Shown: piece after piece, positions 14,787 through 22,375 of the stretch
Numbering within the stretch: position 1 is the first letter of the stretch
Layout of the letters: each line of letters begins with the position of its first letter
Origin: Bdellovibrionales bacterium
GTDB taxonomy: Bacteria > Bdellovibrionota > Bdellovibrionia > Bdellovibrionales > UBA1609
Assembly: GCA_027451425.1 (NCBI GenBank)
Contig: DAIDJH010000001.1
Location: 1 to 22,612, forward strand
DNA: 22,612 bases
Direction: 5' to 3'
Position numbers and translations under genes: made by a program
Notes under the pieces: model-generated
Database searches by the model: none
What the model was told of the DNA's origin: nothing
The model's input: the letters and a program-made list of their open reading frames with translations, nothing else

Positions 14787-15398
14787 ATGAAAAGGTCTGG
14801 CCTGATTATTGTCTTTGCTGTCTTTGCGTTGTTTGCTTGGGTTACAGGCATCAATTTTCACGTTGTGGAGCCGGGTGAGTTATATCGATCCGCACAGCTT
14901 TCTCCATTAGAACTTAAAGCATTTATTCGTTTGTACGGAATTAAAACCGTGGTCAATTTGCGCGGTGTTGAGAAAAGGCCTTGGTATTACGGCGAGCAAC
15001 AGGCCACGTCCGATCTTGGCGTGCACTATGTCAGCATTGATATGAGCGCGCGAACAATTCCTGATCGTGATGCCGAGTTGACTCTCATCGATACATTTCG
15101 AAATGCGCCGAAGCCGATTCTTATCCACTGTCGGTCGGGAGCGGATCGAACCGGTGAAGCTGCCGCCATTTATGAAATGGTTTTCATGCATAAACCGAAA
15201 AAAGAAGCGCTCAAAATGTTGTATCCAAGATATTTGCATTTTCATTATTTTCGCCCAGCAAAAAATTATTTCGTAGATCTCTTTCAGGGTGAGGATTGGC
15301 TGCGGGCGAATTATTTCCCATGCGCGGGTCATTACCAGTACTACAATCCGCACAATCCAGACTGTAACAGGGCAGTTTCGTCATCGGTCGGTCTATAG
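14787..15398 (+). CDS. Exported or membrane-anchored Cys-based (dual-specificity-type) phosphatase
   Basis: 203 residues from the ATG at 14787 (an in-frame TTG at 14775 is less likely). Residues 1-4 are basic, then one hydrophobic segment (~5-20) acts as signal anchor or signal peptide, so the catalytic domain should be periplasmic. ELYRSAQ (31-37) and TVVNLRG (54-60) are typical of bacterial DSP-like phosphatases. The P-loop HCRSGADRTG (114-123) has Cys115 and Arg121, and an Asp in the DMSARTIPD loop (85-93) is the likely general acid. The C-terminal ~50 residues are aromatic-rich (HFHYFRPAKNYF). The stop is one base from the glucoamylase start, so translation is coupled. Substrate unknown: phosphoprotein, phosphoglucan and phospholipid are all possible. 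Confidence 0.88.
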   Translation: MKRSGLIIVFAVFALFAWVTGINFHVVEPGELYRSAQLSPLELKAFIRLYGIKTVVNLRGVEKRPWYYGEQQATSDLGVHYVSIDMSARTIPDRDAELTLIDTFRNAPKPILIHCRSGADRTGEAAAIYEMVFMHKPKKEALKMLYPRYLHFHYFRPAKNYFVDLFQGEDWLRANYFPCAGHYQYYNPHNPDCNRAVSSSVGL

Positions 15399-15399
15399 C

Positions 15400-16806
15400 A
15401 TGAGAATCTTGCGTATAGTTCTGATCGGCGCTTTTTTATCGACCTATGCGTGGCGATCGAGGGCGCGAAGTTTAACAACGGTTATTGATGCCCAAGCGCA
15501 GCAGTCGCTGAACTTCATGCTGGCTAATATTTCTCGCCCAGATGCTGCAGTTGGGTCCGTTGTGGCGGCCCCGTCAAAAATGAATCCAAATTATTATTAC
15601 AATTGGGTACGCGATGCCGCACTCACGATGCGTGTAATCGAAAGATTGTATGCCCGAAGTGATGCGCAACACGCGCGCTGGGGGCGGATGCTCAGAAACT
15701 ACGTGCAATTTTCTCGACAAAACCAGCTGACGCCAAATCTAAGTGGAGCTCCCGATGGAAATGGCCTGGGCGAGCCCAAATTTAATGCTGACGGCAGCAC
15801 GTTCACCGGCGCATGGGGGCGGCCGCAAAACGATGGGCCGGCACTTCGCGCCATTACGCTCACGGCGTTCGCACGCGATCTGCTTCATGAAGGGCAAGTC
15901 AGTTATGTTCGCCAAGCATTGTACGACGGGCAACTCCCCAGTCATTCTGTTATAAAACTCGATCTTGAATATGTGGCTCATCATTGGAGCAGCGCCTGCT
16001 TCGATTTGTGGGAAGAAATTCGAGGCCATCATTTTTTCACTTTGATGGTTTCGCGTCGCGCTCTCATTGAAGGTGCGGCATTGGCTCAAGCCCTCGGCGA
16101 TCCGGGAGCTGCCAAGTATTATCAACAGCAAGCGGATGCGATCACTTTTTATTTGCAAAAATTTTGGAGCCCGAGCCGTGGGTTTCTCGTTGAGACAATC
16201 GAGCATCCGAGCGGACGAAGTGGGCTTGATTCGGCCGTATTGCTGGGAGTTCTTCACGGTGACGCAGGTGACGGATACATTGCGCCAACTAGCGATTGGG
16301 TCATGGCGACAGCCAAAAAGTTGATGGATACTTTTCAAGCGCTTTACCTAGTGAACAAAAAAACGGTGGGACTTGCGCCGGCTATTGGGCGTTATCCTGA
16401 AGACCGCTACAACGGTATCGGCGTCTCGCAAGGTAACCCATGGTTTCTGACGACGCTGGCGTTTGCGGAGTATTGCTATCGCGTGCGTACGACATATGCG
16501 CATGAGCGTACTATCGATGTCACCAAATTGAATGCGCCGTTTTTGCAAAAAGCGCTGGCTGTTTCAGGTATCGCCTCCGCACGACTGCGTTTTGGCATTG
16601 TACCCCACGGCAGTCATTTGTACGGCGCAATTCAAGCCGGGCTTGCCAATTTGGGCGATCGGTTTTTTGAAACGATTCTACGCTATCGTGGTACGGGGGG
16701 TTCTCTATCCGAAGAGTTTAACCGTAACACGGGTGTGCTTGAAGGTGCTCCCAATCTGACGTGGAGTCATGCGGCGTTTATCACCGCCACCTGGGCCCGT
16801 GACTAA
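15400..16806 (+). CDS. GH15 glucoamylase (glucan 1,4-alpha-glucosidase), fungal-type
   Basis: 468 residues. The ATG at 15400 lies one base after the phosphatase stop. A signal peptide is plausible (basic start, hydrophobic core to ~18). The catalytic (alpha/alpha)6 barrel of GH15 is full length: NWVRDAAL (68-75), GEPKFNADG.F.G.WGRPQNDGPALRA (124-151), DLWEE (202-206) with Glu205 matching the fungal general acid Glu179, then SRRALIEGAALA, QGNPWFLTTLAFAE, and SEEFNRNTG (437-445) with Glu438 aligning to the general base Glu400. LTWSHAAF (453-460) closes the core. It removes glucose from the non-reducing ends of alpha-glucans. No starch-binding CBM20 is attached. Coupling to a phosphatase suggests use of phosphorylated glucan, which is inference. 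Confidence 0.94.
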   Translation: MRILRIVLIGAFLSTYAWRSRARSLTTVIDAQAQQSLNFMLANISRPDAAVGSVVAAPSKMNPNYYYNWVRDAALTMRVIERLYARSDAQHARWGRMLRNYVQFSRQNQLTPNLSGAPDGNGLGEPKFNADGSTFTGAWGRPQNDGPALRAITLTAFARDLLHEGQVSYVRQALYDGQLPSHSVIKLDLEYVAHHWSSACFDLWEEIRGHHFFTLMVSRRALIEGAALAQALGDPGAAKYYQQQADAITFYLQKFWSPSRGFLVETIEHPSGRSGLDSAVLLGVLHGDAGDGYIAPTSDWVMATAKKLMDTFQALYLVNKKTVGLAPAIGRYPEDRYNGIGVSQGNPWFLTTLAFAEYCYRVRTTYAHERTIDVTKLNAPFLQKALAVSGIASARLRFGIVPHGSHLYGAIQAGLANLGDRFFETILRYRGTGGSLSEEFNRNTGVLEGAPNLTWSHAAFITATWARD

Positions 16807-16824
16807 AACTCATTTTAGCGAGTT
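16807..16824. terminator. Short hairpin filling the gap between convergent stop codons
   Basis: AACTC (16807-16811) and GAGTT (16820-16824) form a 5-bp stem with an 8-base loop that occupies exactly the space between the glucoamylase and acyl-CoA dehydrogenase stops. It is too small for a confident terminator. Confidence 0.25.
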
Positions 16825-17994
16825 CTATCGATACGCCGGGATGCCGGTAATTGTTTCACCGACGACGAGGCGGTGAATGTCTTCCGTACCTTCGTAGGTG
16901 TTCACGGTTTCAAGATTCATCATGTGGCGGATCACCGGATATTCGTCAATGATGCCATTGGCGCCAAGCATATCGCGTGCCTCACGCGCCACTTCGAGAG
17001 CCATGCGGCAGTTGTTGCCCTTGGCCATCGACACATGGTGCGGCTTCATTTCACCGCGCTCTTTGAGTCGGCCCATTTGCAGCGCCAGCAATTGGCCTTT
17101 GGTGATTTCGGTGGCCATGCGCACGAGTTTCGCTTGCGCGAGTTGATAGGCGGCGAGTGGTTTGCCGTCAAACAATGTGCGTTCTTTGGCATAGTCGAGA
17201 GCCGTGTGATAGCAGGCGTTGGCGGCACCGAGTACTCCCCAAGCGATGCCGTAACGGGCTTGCGTGAGACATGAGAGCGGCGCCTTTAATCCTTGCGCCT
17301 TCGGGAGCATATTTTCTTCAGGCACCACGCAATCTTTCATGTGCAACTCGCTCGTGACGCTCACGCGCAGAGAAAATTTGCCTTTCATGGTTGAAGTCGA
17401 AAAACCGGGCGTGCCCTTTTCGATGATAAAACCGCGCACCTCGCCATCGAGTTTTGCCCACACGACCGCGATGTCAGAGATGCAACCGTTCGTGATCCAC
17501 ATTTTATTGCCATTGATTTTATAGCCGCCTTTGACCTTTTCGGCTTTCGTGCGCATGCTGCCCGGGTTCGACCCCGCGTCGGGTTCGGTGAGGCCGAAAC
17601 AGCCGATGAGATCGGCGCGTGCGAGCCGTGGCAAATATTTCTCCTTTTGCTCTTCGCTACCGTAGGTATGGATCGGGTACATGACAAGCGAACCTTGCAC
17701 GGAACAAAAAGAGCGAATGCCAGAGTCGCCGCGTTCGAGTTCTTGTGTCGAGAGACCGTATGCGACTTGGCCAAGACCCGGGCAACCGTAACCTTGCAAA
17801 TTCGAACCGAGAAGTCCCATTTCAGCAAAACGCGGAATCAAATGTTTCGGAAAAGTTTCAGTTCGATTGCACTCCTGTAAAACCGGGATGACTTCTTTGC
17901 TCACGAAATCACGCACCGATTGACGAACCAAAAGCTCATCTTCGGTAAGAAGGCTGTCAAAATCCATATAGTTGAGAGATTCGTACGCGGCCAT
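16825..17994 (-). CDS. Glutaryl-CoA dehydrogenase-like acyl-CoA dehydrogenase
   Basis: 389 residues, AAAGGAA ribosome site before the ATG. FAD-dependent acyl-CoA dehydrogenase; signatures point to the glutaryl-CoA dehydrogenase branch: ERGDSGIRSFCSVQGSLVM in the N-terminal half, GCFGLTEPDAGSNPGSM at the FAD/substrate region, KMWITNG, GKFSLR, CLTQARYGIAWGVLGA, and RQ-equivalent ARDMLGANGI. The catalytic base Glu368 lies in NTYEGTEDIH. True GCDH oxidises and decarboxylates glutaryl-CoA to crotonyl-CoA in Lys/Trp breakdown and passes electrons to ETF. Substrate specificity for glutaryl rather than other acyl-CoAs is likely but not proven from sequence. It diverges from the E1 fusion gene. Confidence 0.92.
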   Translation of the reverse strand: MAAYESLNYMDFDSLLTEDELLVRQSVRDFVSKEVIPVLQECNRTETFPKHLIPRFAEMGLLGSNLQGYGCPGLGQVAYGLSTQELERGDSGIRSFCSVQGSLVMYPIHTYGSEEQKEKYLPRLARADLIGCFGLTEPDAGSNPGSMRTKAEKVKGGYKINGNKMWITNGCISDIAVVWAKLDGEVRGFIIEKGTPGFSTSTMKGKFSLRVSVTSELHMKDCVVPEENMLPKAQGLKAPLSCLTQARYGIAWGVLGAANACYHTALDYAKERTLFDGKPLAAYQLAQAKLVRMATEITKGQLLALQMGRLKERGEMKPHHVSMAKGNNCRMALEVAREARDMLGANGIIDEYPVIRHMMNLETVNTYEGTEDIHRLVVGETITGIPAYR

Positions 17995-18023
17995 AACGAG
18001 TTCCTTTCGATTAAGGTCGAGAT

Positions 18024-18053
18024 ATTCTAAGCCGAATGACCTTGCCAGCGCAA
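18024..18053 (-). promoter_or_regulatory. Candidate promoter for the acyl-CoA dehydrogenase gene
   Basis: On the minus strand TTGCGC (18053-18048, 3/6) and TAGAAT (18029-18024, 5/6) are separated by 18 bases, upstream of the ATG at 17994. The -10 is good and the -35 poor. The rest of the 143-base divergent gap (17995-18137) shows no other clear element, and I find no good promoter or ribosome site for the E1 gene. Confidence 0.35.
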
Positions 18054-18137
18054 TGGGCCGATGCGAAATTCGAAGGCATGAATTCCGATGTCGTAATTAT
18101 TGCCAGAGTTGTGATTTGGTCATAGCCTTGTTTCTTA

Positions 18138-20417
18138 ATGTACAACCGCGCTGAAATCATTGATCGCAATTTTTTAACGTTTGTGAAGGAGGGGCGCCTG
18201 CCCACACCTAAACAAGCGGTTACGCATCCGTCTCTGGCCGAAAGCGGGCTGGCCGGCCACGAAGTGGTCGATCTGTTTGAATCACAGGTGATGAGTCGAT
18301 TGCTTGATTTGCGCGCGCGCGAATTGAAAAACGACAACCAATGTTACTACACAATTGGCAGCTCTGGGCACGAAGGTAACGCCGTTTTCGGCAAAGCTTT
18401 TCGTGTCACGGACATGGCCTTTCTGCATTACCGAAGCGGCGCTTTCATGGCCCAACGAGCGAAGCAGTACCCGGGCTCGACGCCAATTTACGATGGTCTT
18501 TTGAGTTTCGTCGCTTCGAGTGAAGATCCCGTTTCGGGCGGGCGCCATAAAGTGTTCGGTAGTCTTCCGCTTTTGGTGCCACCGCAAACGAGTACGATCG
18601 CATCGCATCTCCCCAAGGCGGTGGGTGCAGCCGTGTCTATCGGCCGCGCTCGCGATCTCAAAATTCAAGCTGAAATGCCCAATGATAGCGTCGTTTTGTG
18701 CAGCTTCGGCGACGCTTCGGCCAATCACGCGACGGCACAATCGGCGTTCAACATGGCTAGCTTAGTCGCCTATCAAGGTTTGCAGGTTCCGATTGTGTTT
18801 ATTTGCGAAGACAACGGCATCGGGATTTCGGTGCCCACCCCGCAAAATTGGATCGCGACAAATTTTTTATCTCGACCGCACATTCAATACTTTCATGCTG
18901 ACGGCCTTCATTTGTTGCACCTTCATCACGTCGCACGTCTGGCGGAGCAGTTCGCTCGCGCGAAACGAAAGCCGGTTTTTCTGCATATGTCGACGGTGCG
19001 GCTTCTTGCCCATGCGGGCTCGGACCCCGAATGGACGTATCACTCGATGGCTGAAATCGAAGAGGCGGAATTTAACGATCCGCTGTTGCATTCGGCGCGA
19101 ATTTTACTCGAAAATAATTTGCTGTCGGCGGATGACATTCTTTCTCTATACCAAAGCACGAAAGCGCGAATCCGTCGCATCTCCGATTACGTCATTCATT
19201 TGCCTAAACTCACGCGCCCTGAAGACGTGAGGGCCTCGCTAACGTCATGCGTGCGGCCGCGCGCGCTCCCGCCTATGCCGAATGAAAATTCCCGACGTGA
19301 GGCGTTCGGCAAAGAATTCGAAAAGCTTGCAACCACACCGCAACACATGGCCAAACTCATCAATTATGGTCTGACCGATATTCTTCTTCGCTATAAAAAT
19401 TGCGTTGTGTTTGGTGAAGACGTGGCTAAAAAAGGTGGCGTTTACAATGTCACTGACGGGCTATTCGCGAAATTCGGTCCGCGCCGCGTATTCAATTCCC
19501 CTCTCGATGAGACGTCGATTCTCGGAACCGCCATTGGTTTTGCCCACAATGGTTTTTTGCCTATACCAGAGATTCAGTTTCTTGCGTATGTTCATAATGC
19601 CGAAGATCAACTGCGCGGAGAAGCTTCGACGCTTGCGTTTTTTTCGCGCGGTCAGTTCACCAATCCCATGATCGTGCGGATCGCCGGCCTTGCGTACCAA
19701 AAAGGTTTCGGCGGGCATTTTCACAATGATAATTCGCTGGCGATATTTCGCGATTTGCCGGGCGTCATCATCGCCGTCCCTTCAAACGGTGCCGACGCGG
19801 TGAGAATGATGCGGACGTGCGTGAAAGCCGCTCAGCAAGAGGGGCGTGTCGTCGTTTTCGTTGAACCGATTGCCTTGTACATGACAAAAGACTTGCACGT
19901 TGAGGGCGACAAGGCCTGGAGCTTTCTTTACCCCTCACCCGATGCGGCCGACGCTGAAATCGCGCTCGGTGAGTTTGGCATTTTTGATAATGTGGAGAGC
20001 GCTACCGGTTCTGCCGGGCGAAATGCAGGCACACGCTATCAAGGCACGCGAGACATCCTCGTCATCACTTACGGTAACGGTTATTTTTATTCGCGGCAGG
20101 CCGAAAAAGAGTTGCGCGAAAAGTTAGGGCTTGGGGTTCGTATCATCGATTTACGTTGGATCTCTCCCATCAACTGGGATGCGCTCATGCGTGAGGTTGA
20201 AAAAGTGCCGAGAGTCTTGATTGTTGAAGAGTGTCGGAAAACGGGCAGTCTCAGTGAAGCCCTTGTTGCCGGTATTGTTGAACGAGCATCGGCGTTGCCA
20301 AAAATCAAGGTCGTTGCGGCGGATGATTGTTTCATTCCTCTTGGGCCGGCGGCGGCGGCTGGGCTCCCGAAGAAAGCGGAAATTGTCGCGGCAATACTTG
20401 AGATGGTGGGGAAATGA
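18138..20417 (+). CDS. Fused alpha-beta E1 of a branched-chain-type 2-oxoacid dehydrogenase
   Basis: 759 residues, ThDP-dependent. Residues ~40-370 are an E1-alpha unit: SSGHEGNAVFGKAF (75-88), HLPKAVGAAVSIGRA (157-171), the ThDP/Mg region GDASANH (191-197; usually GDGxxN) and EDNGIGIS (224-231). After a linker (~370-400), residues ~405-759 are an E1-beta unit: FGEDVAKKGGVYNVTDGL, FNSPLDETSILGTAIG, EIQFLAYVHNAEDQL, FGGHFHNDNS, RVLIVEECRKTGS. It would decarboxylate a 2-oxo acid and pass the acyl group to a lipoyl E2. No E2 or E3 is in this window. The C-terminus overlaps the acyltransferase gene (ATGA). The ATG at 18138 has no clear ribosome site. The substrate (branched-chain versus other) is inferred from general resemblance only. 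Confidence 0.92.
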   Translation: MYNRAEIIDRNFLTFVKEGRLPTPKQAVTHPSLAESGLAGHEVVDLFESQVMSRLLDLRARELKNDNQCYYTIGSSGHEGNAVFGKAFRVTDMAFLHYRSGAFMAQRAKQYPGSTPIYDGLLSFVASSEDPVSGGRHKVFGSLPLLVPPQTSTIASHLPKAVGAAVSIGRARDLKIQAEMPNDSVVLCSFGDASANHATAQSAFNMASLVAYQGLQVPIVFICEDNGIGISVPTPQNWIATNFLSRPHIQYFHADGLHLLHLHHVARLAEQFARAKRKPVFLHMSTVRLLAHAGSDPEWTYHSMAEIEEAEFNDPLLHSARILLENNLLSADDILSLYQSTKARIRRISDYVIHLPKLTRPEDVRASLTSCVRPRALPPMPNENSRREAFGKEFEKLATTPQHMAKLINYGLTDILLRYKNCVVFGEDVAKKGGVYNVTDGLFAKFGPRRVFNSPLDETSILGTAIGFAHNGFLPIPEIQFLAYVHNAEDQLRGEASTLAFFSRGQFTNPMIVRIAGLAYQKGFGGHFHNDNSLAIFRDLPGVIIAVPSNGADAVRMMRTCVKAAQQEGRVVVFVEPIALYMTKDLHVEGDKAWSFLYPSPDAADAEIALGEFGIFDNVESATGSAGRNAGTRYQGTRDILVITYGNGYFYSRQAEKELREKLGLGVRIIDLRWISPINWDALMREVEKVPRVLIVEECRKTGSLSEALVAGIVERASALPKIKVVAADDCFIPLGPAAAAGLPKKAEIVAAILEMVGK

Positions 20418-21475
20418 GTTCTAAACGAATTGTCGTTGTTTGCCCGGGGCGAGGTTCATACACGGCAGAGAGTCTCGGTTATTTGCATCGGCCGCAAGCT
20501 CCGGCGCGATTTCGTGAATTTCTTGCCGATCTCGATGACCGACGTCAAGCTCTAGGGGATCCAACGATTTCTGAACTGGATAGCAAACCGAAATTTTCAC
20601 CTTCTCTCCACACGCGCGGTGAGCACGCGTCACCGTTGATCTACGCTTGCGCTTATCGTGATTTTCTGGCTATCAATCGCGATCAGTACGAGATCGTCGC
20701 GATTTGCGGCAATTCCATGGGGTGGTATTTGACGCTCGCGTTTGGCGGCGCACTCGATTGGACCGGCGGATTTCACGTCATTCAAACAATGGGTGGAATG
20801 ATGCGCGTGCGAGGCAACGCAAGCGACACTGTGTCGACGCGCGGAGGTGAAGTTATTGGCGGGCAATTGATCTATCCGATCGTCGATGACGAATGGCAAA
20901 TCGATCCGGCTCGCGAGCTCATTGTGCACGAGACTCTCGAGCGCGCGCGTTCAGCAGGGTTCCCTAACGCCTACATCTCAATTCGCCTCGGTGGGTACGT
21001 CGTACTCGCCGGCGACAAAGGTGCCGTGGAGTTCTTGTTAAAAAATCTCCCCAAGACAGGAGACTATCCATTTCAACTGATCAACCATGCGGCATTTCAC
21101 ACGCCTCTTCTATACGAAACGTCGACGCGGGCGTTTGATTCGATCTCGTCGCAATTGTTTCATGCGCCGAACATTCCGCTCGTTGACGGACGTGGGCGTA
21201 TCTGGATGCCGTACTCCACCGATACGCGTGCGCTTTACGAATACACGTTGGGGCAACAGGTTTATGCGACGTATGATTTCACGACGTCGGTGACAGTCGC
21301 GCTCAAAGAATTCATGCCGGATCAGTTGTGGCTATTGGGGCCGGGCAACAGTCTTGGCGGGGCGCTCGGGCAAATTCTCATTCAAAACCGCTGGCACGGG
21401 ATCACCAATAAAGAGCAATTCAAGACAAGCGGTTTTGTCGTGTCGGCGGGAGTGGGCAGCCGCTTAAGTTCGTAG
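20414..21475 (+). CDS. FabD-like acyltransferase (malonyl-CoA:ACP transacylase fold) with altered substrate residues
   Basis: 353 residues, 4-base overlap with the E1 gene, hence coupled. The fold follows FabD/AT: N-terminal CPGRGSY (10-16; FabD has FPGQGSQ), nucleophile elbow CGNSMG with Ser101 (FabD GHSLG), AAFHTPLL with His229 as catalytic partner, and the FabD-like LGQQVYATYDFTTSV near the C-terminus. By my alignment the FabD oxyanion Gln11 is Arg13 and the malonate-binding Arg117 (in VEMRG) is Gly127 (in QTMGG). That argues for a non-carboxylated acyl donor such as a branched or short acyl-CoA. It is longer than FabD (309). No ACP, KS or other fab genes are nearby. Housekeeping FabD is therefore unlikely. 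Confidence 0.82.
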   Translation: MSSKRIVVVCPGRGSYTAESLGYLHRPQAPARFREFLADLDDRRQALGDPTISELDSKPKFSPSLHTRGEHASPLIYACAYRDFLAINRDQYEIVAICGNSMGWYLTLAFGGALDWTGGFHVIQTMGGMMRVRGNASDTVSTRGGEVIGGQLIYPIVDDEWQIDPARELIVHETLERARSAGFPNAYISIRLGGYVVLAGDKGAVEFLLKNLPKTGDYPFQLINHAAFHTPLLYETSTRAFDSISSQLFHAPNIPLVDGRGRIWMPYSTDTRALYEYTLGQQVYATYDFTTSVTVALKEFMPDQLWLLGPGNSLGGALGQILIQNRWHGITNKEQFKTSGFVVSAGVGSRLSS

Positions 21476-21484
21476 GCCGAGGTG

Positions 21485-22213
21485 TTAAAACCGCCGCGTC
21501 ATCTCATTGTACTCTTGCGCCATGAATGATTGGCCTTCGGGGCCATTGTGTTTACGAACATCATCGATCAAAGCAATCGCTTGCTTCGTCTGATGAGTTT
21601 TCATCAGCATGCTGACATAAGATTGTATAACCGTGATTTGCAGAATGCCTGGTTTTGCCAGGAGGGCGCGTTGATAATACACCTGCGCGTCGGCATATTG
21701 TTCAGTCAAATCGAGGAGGCGCGCATAAGAATAGTCGGCGCCCCCGTCATTCCCGCCGAGCGAGAAGTAGGTTTTGAAGTTAGCCATAGACAGCGCGACT
21801 TCACCCAAGCGGCGTTGCAACTCGGCGAGTTCATAAAGCGAGTTCAAATCGTTTGGGTTTTTTTGCACAATTTCAGAAAGCGCCTTCTCGGTGCAAGAAT
21901 AATGCAGGCGTTCGCGACAGATGTCGGCGATTTGCCGCAGATCTTGGGGAGTGGCGGTCTGTGACCACTCCTTCGCTTTGAGGGGAATGATCGTAAACGC
22001 GTATTTGTCCCAATGTACGAATAGGATGAAGCCCGCGAGTAGGACCAGTGCTGCGCCGAATGTGACCAGACTGAATTTCTTTTCATGGTGGGCTTGAAGT
22101 TCGTCGTCGCGGCGGTCGTGCGTGTAGCCACAATGGTTACAGACAATCACTTCGGCTTGGGTACGGACTTCGGCAACCGATTGTTGGCAACGTGGGCAGA
22201 TTAGATCGGACAT
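21485..22213 (-). CDS. Zinc-ribbon, single-TM, TPR-like protein
   Basis: 242 residues, GGAGAG then ATC before the ATG at 22213. The N-terminus is a zinc ribbon with CPRC (6-9) and CNHC (25-28). One transmembrane helix follows at about 47-67 (FSLVTFGAALVLLAGFILF), then a helical TPR-like region (about 90-235) with units such as NPNDLNSLYELAELQRRLGEV and ADAQVYYQRALLAKPG. Cys97/Cys106-type cysteines occur in the ICRERLHYSC stretch. Topology would place the zinc ribbon in the cytoplasm and the repeats in the periplasm. The layout resembles protein-interaction scaffolds; I know of no specific function. It ends 9 bases from the converging acyltransferase gene. Confidence 0.88.
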   Translation of the reverse strand: MSDLICPRCQQSVAEVRTQAEVIVCNHCGYTHDRRDDELQAHHEKKFSLVTFGAALVLLAGFILFVHWDKYAFTIIPLKAKEWSQTATPQDLRQIADICRERLHYSCTEKALSEIVQKNPNDLNSLYELAELQRRLGEVALSMANFKTYFSLGGNDGGADYSYARLLDLTEQYADAQVYYQRALLAKPGILQITVIQSYVSMLMKTHQTKQAIALIDDVRKHNGPEGQSFMAQEYNEMTRRF

Positions 22214-22375
22214 GATCTCTCCTTTAGGCGCTGCATTGTGGCCGCGCGGCTTTAACTATAGCAATCCCGAAGCCAACGTTTTGGGCACGTTGTGGCTCCG
22301 CCGTCCGACTCATCCGTGAAAAAACGACAAGACTGTTCTGTTTTTTGTCATCGGAGTAGGGCATAATCAACGGTT
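22214..22375. promoter_or_regulatory. Divergent intergenic region with an A/T-tract inverted repeat
   Basis: 162 bases. For the minus gene TATAGT (22260-22255) is a possible -10 without a good -35. For the plus gene CATAAT (22362-22367, 5/6) is a possible -10; transcription would then begin almost at the GTG start, close to leaderless. AAAAAAC (22319-22325) and GTTTTTT (22340-22346) form a 7-bp inverted repeat with a 14-base spacer. All are weak calls. Confidence 0.3.

Noticed and set aside
15289..15399. N-terminal extension of the glucoamylase frame into the phosphatase gene
   Set aside because: The extension would lie inside the phosphatase coding region, precedes the signal peptide, and is not needed: ATG at 15400 directly follows the phosphatase stop.
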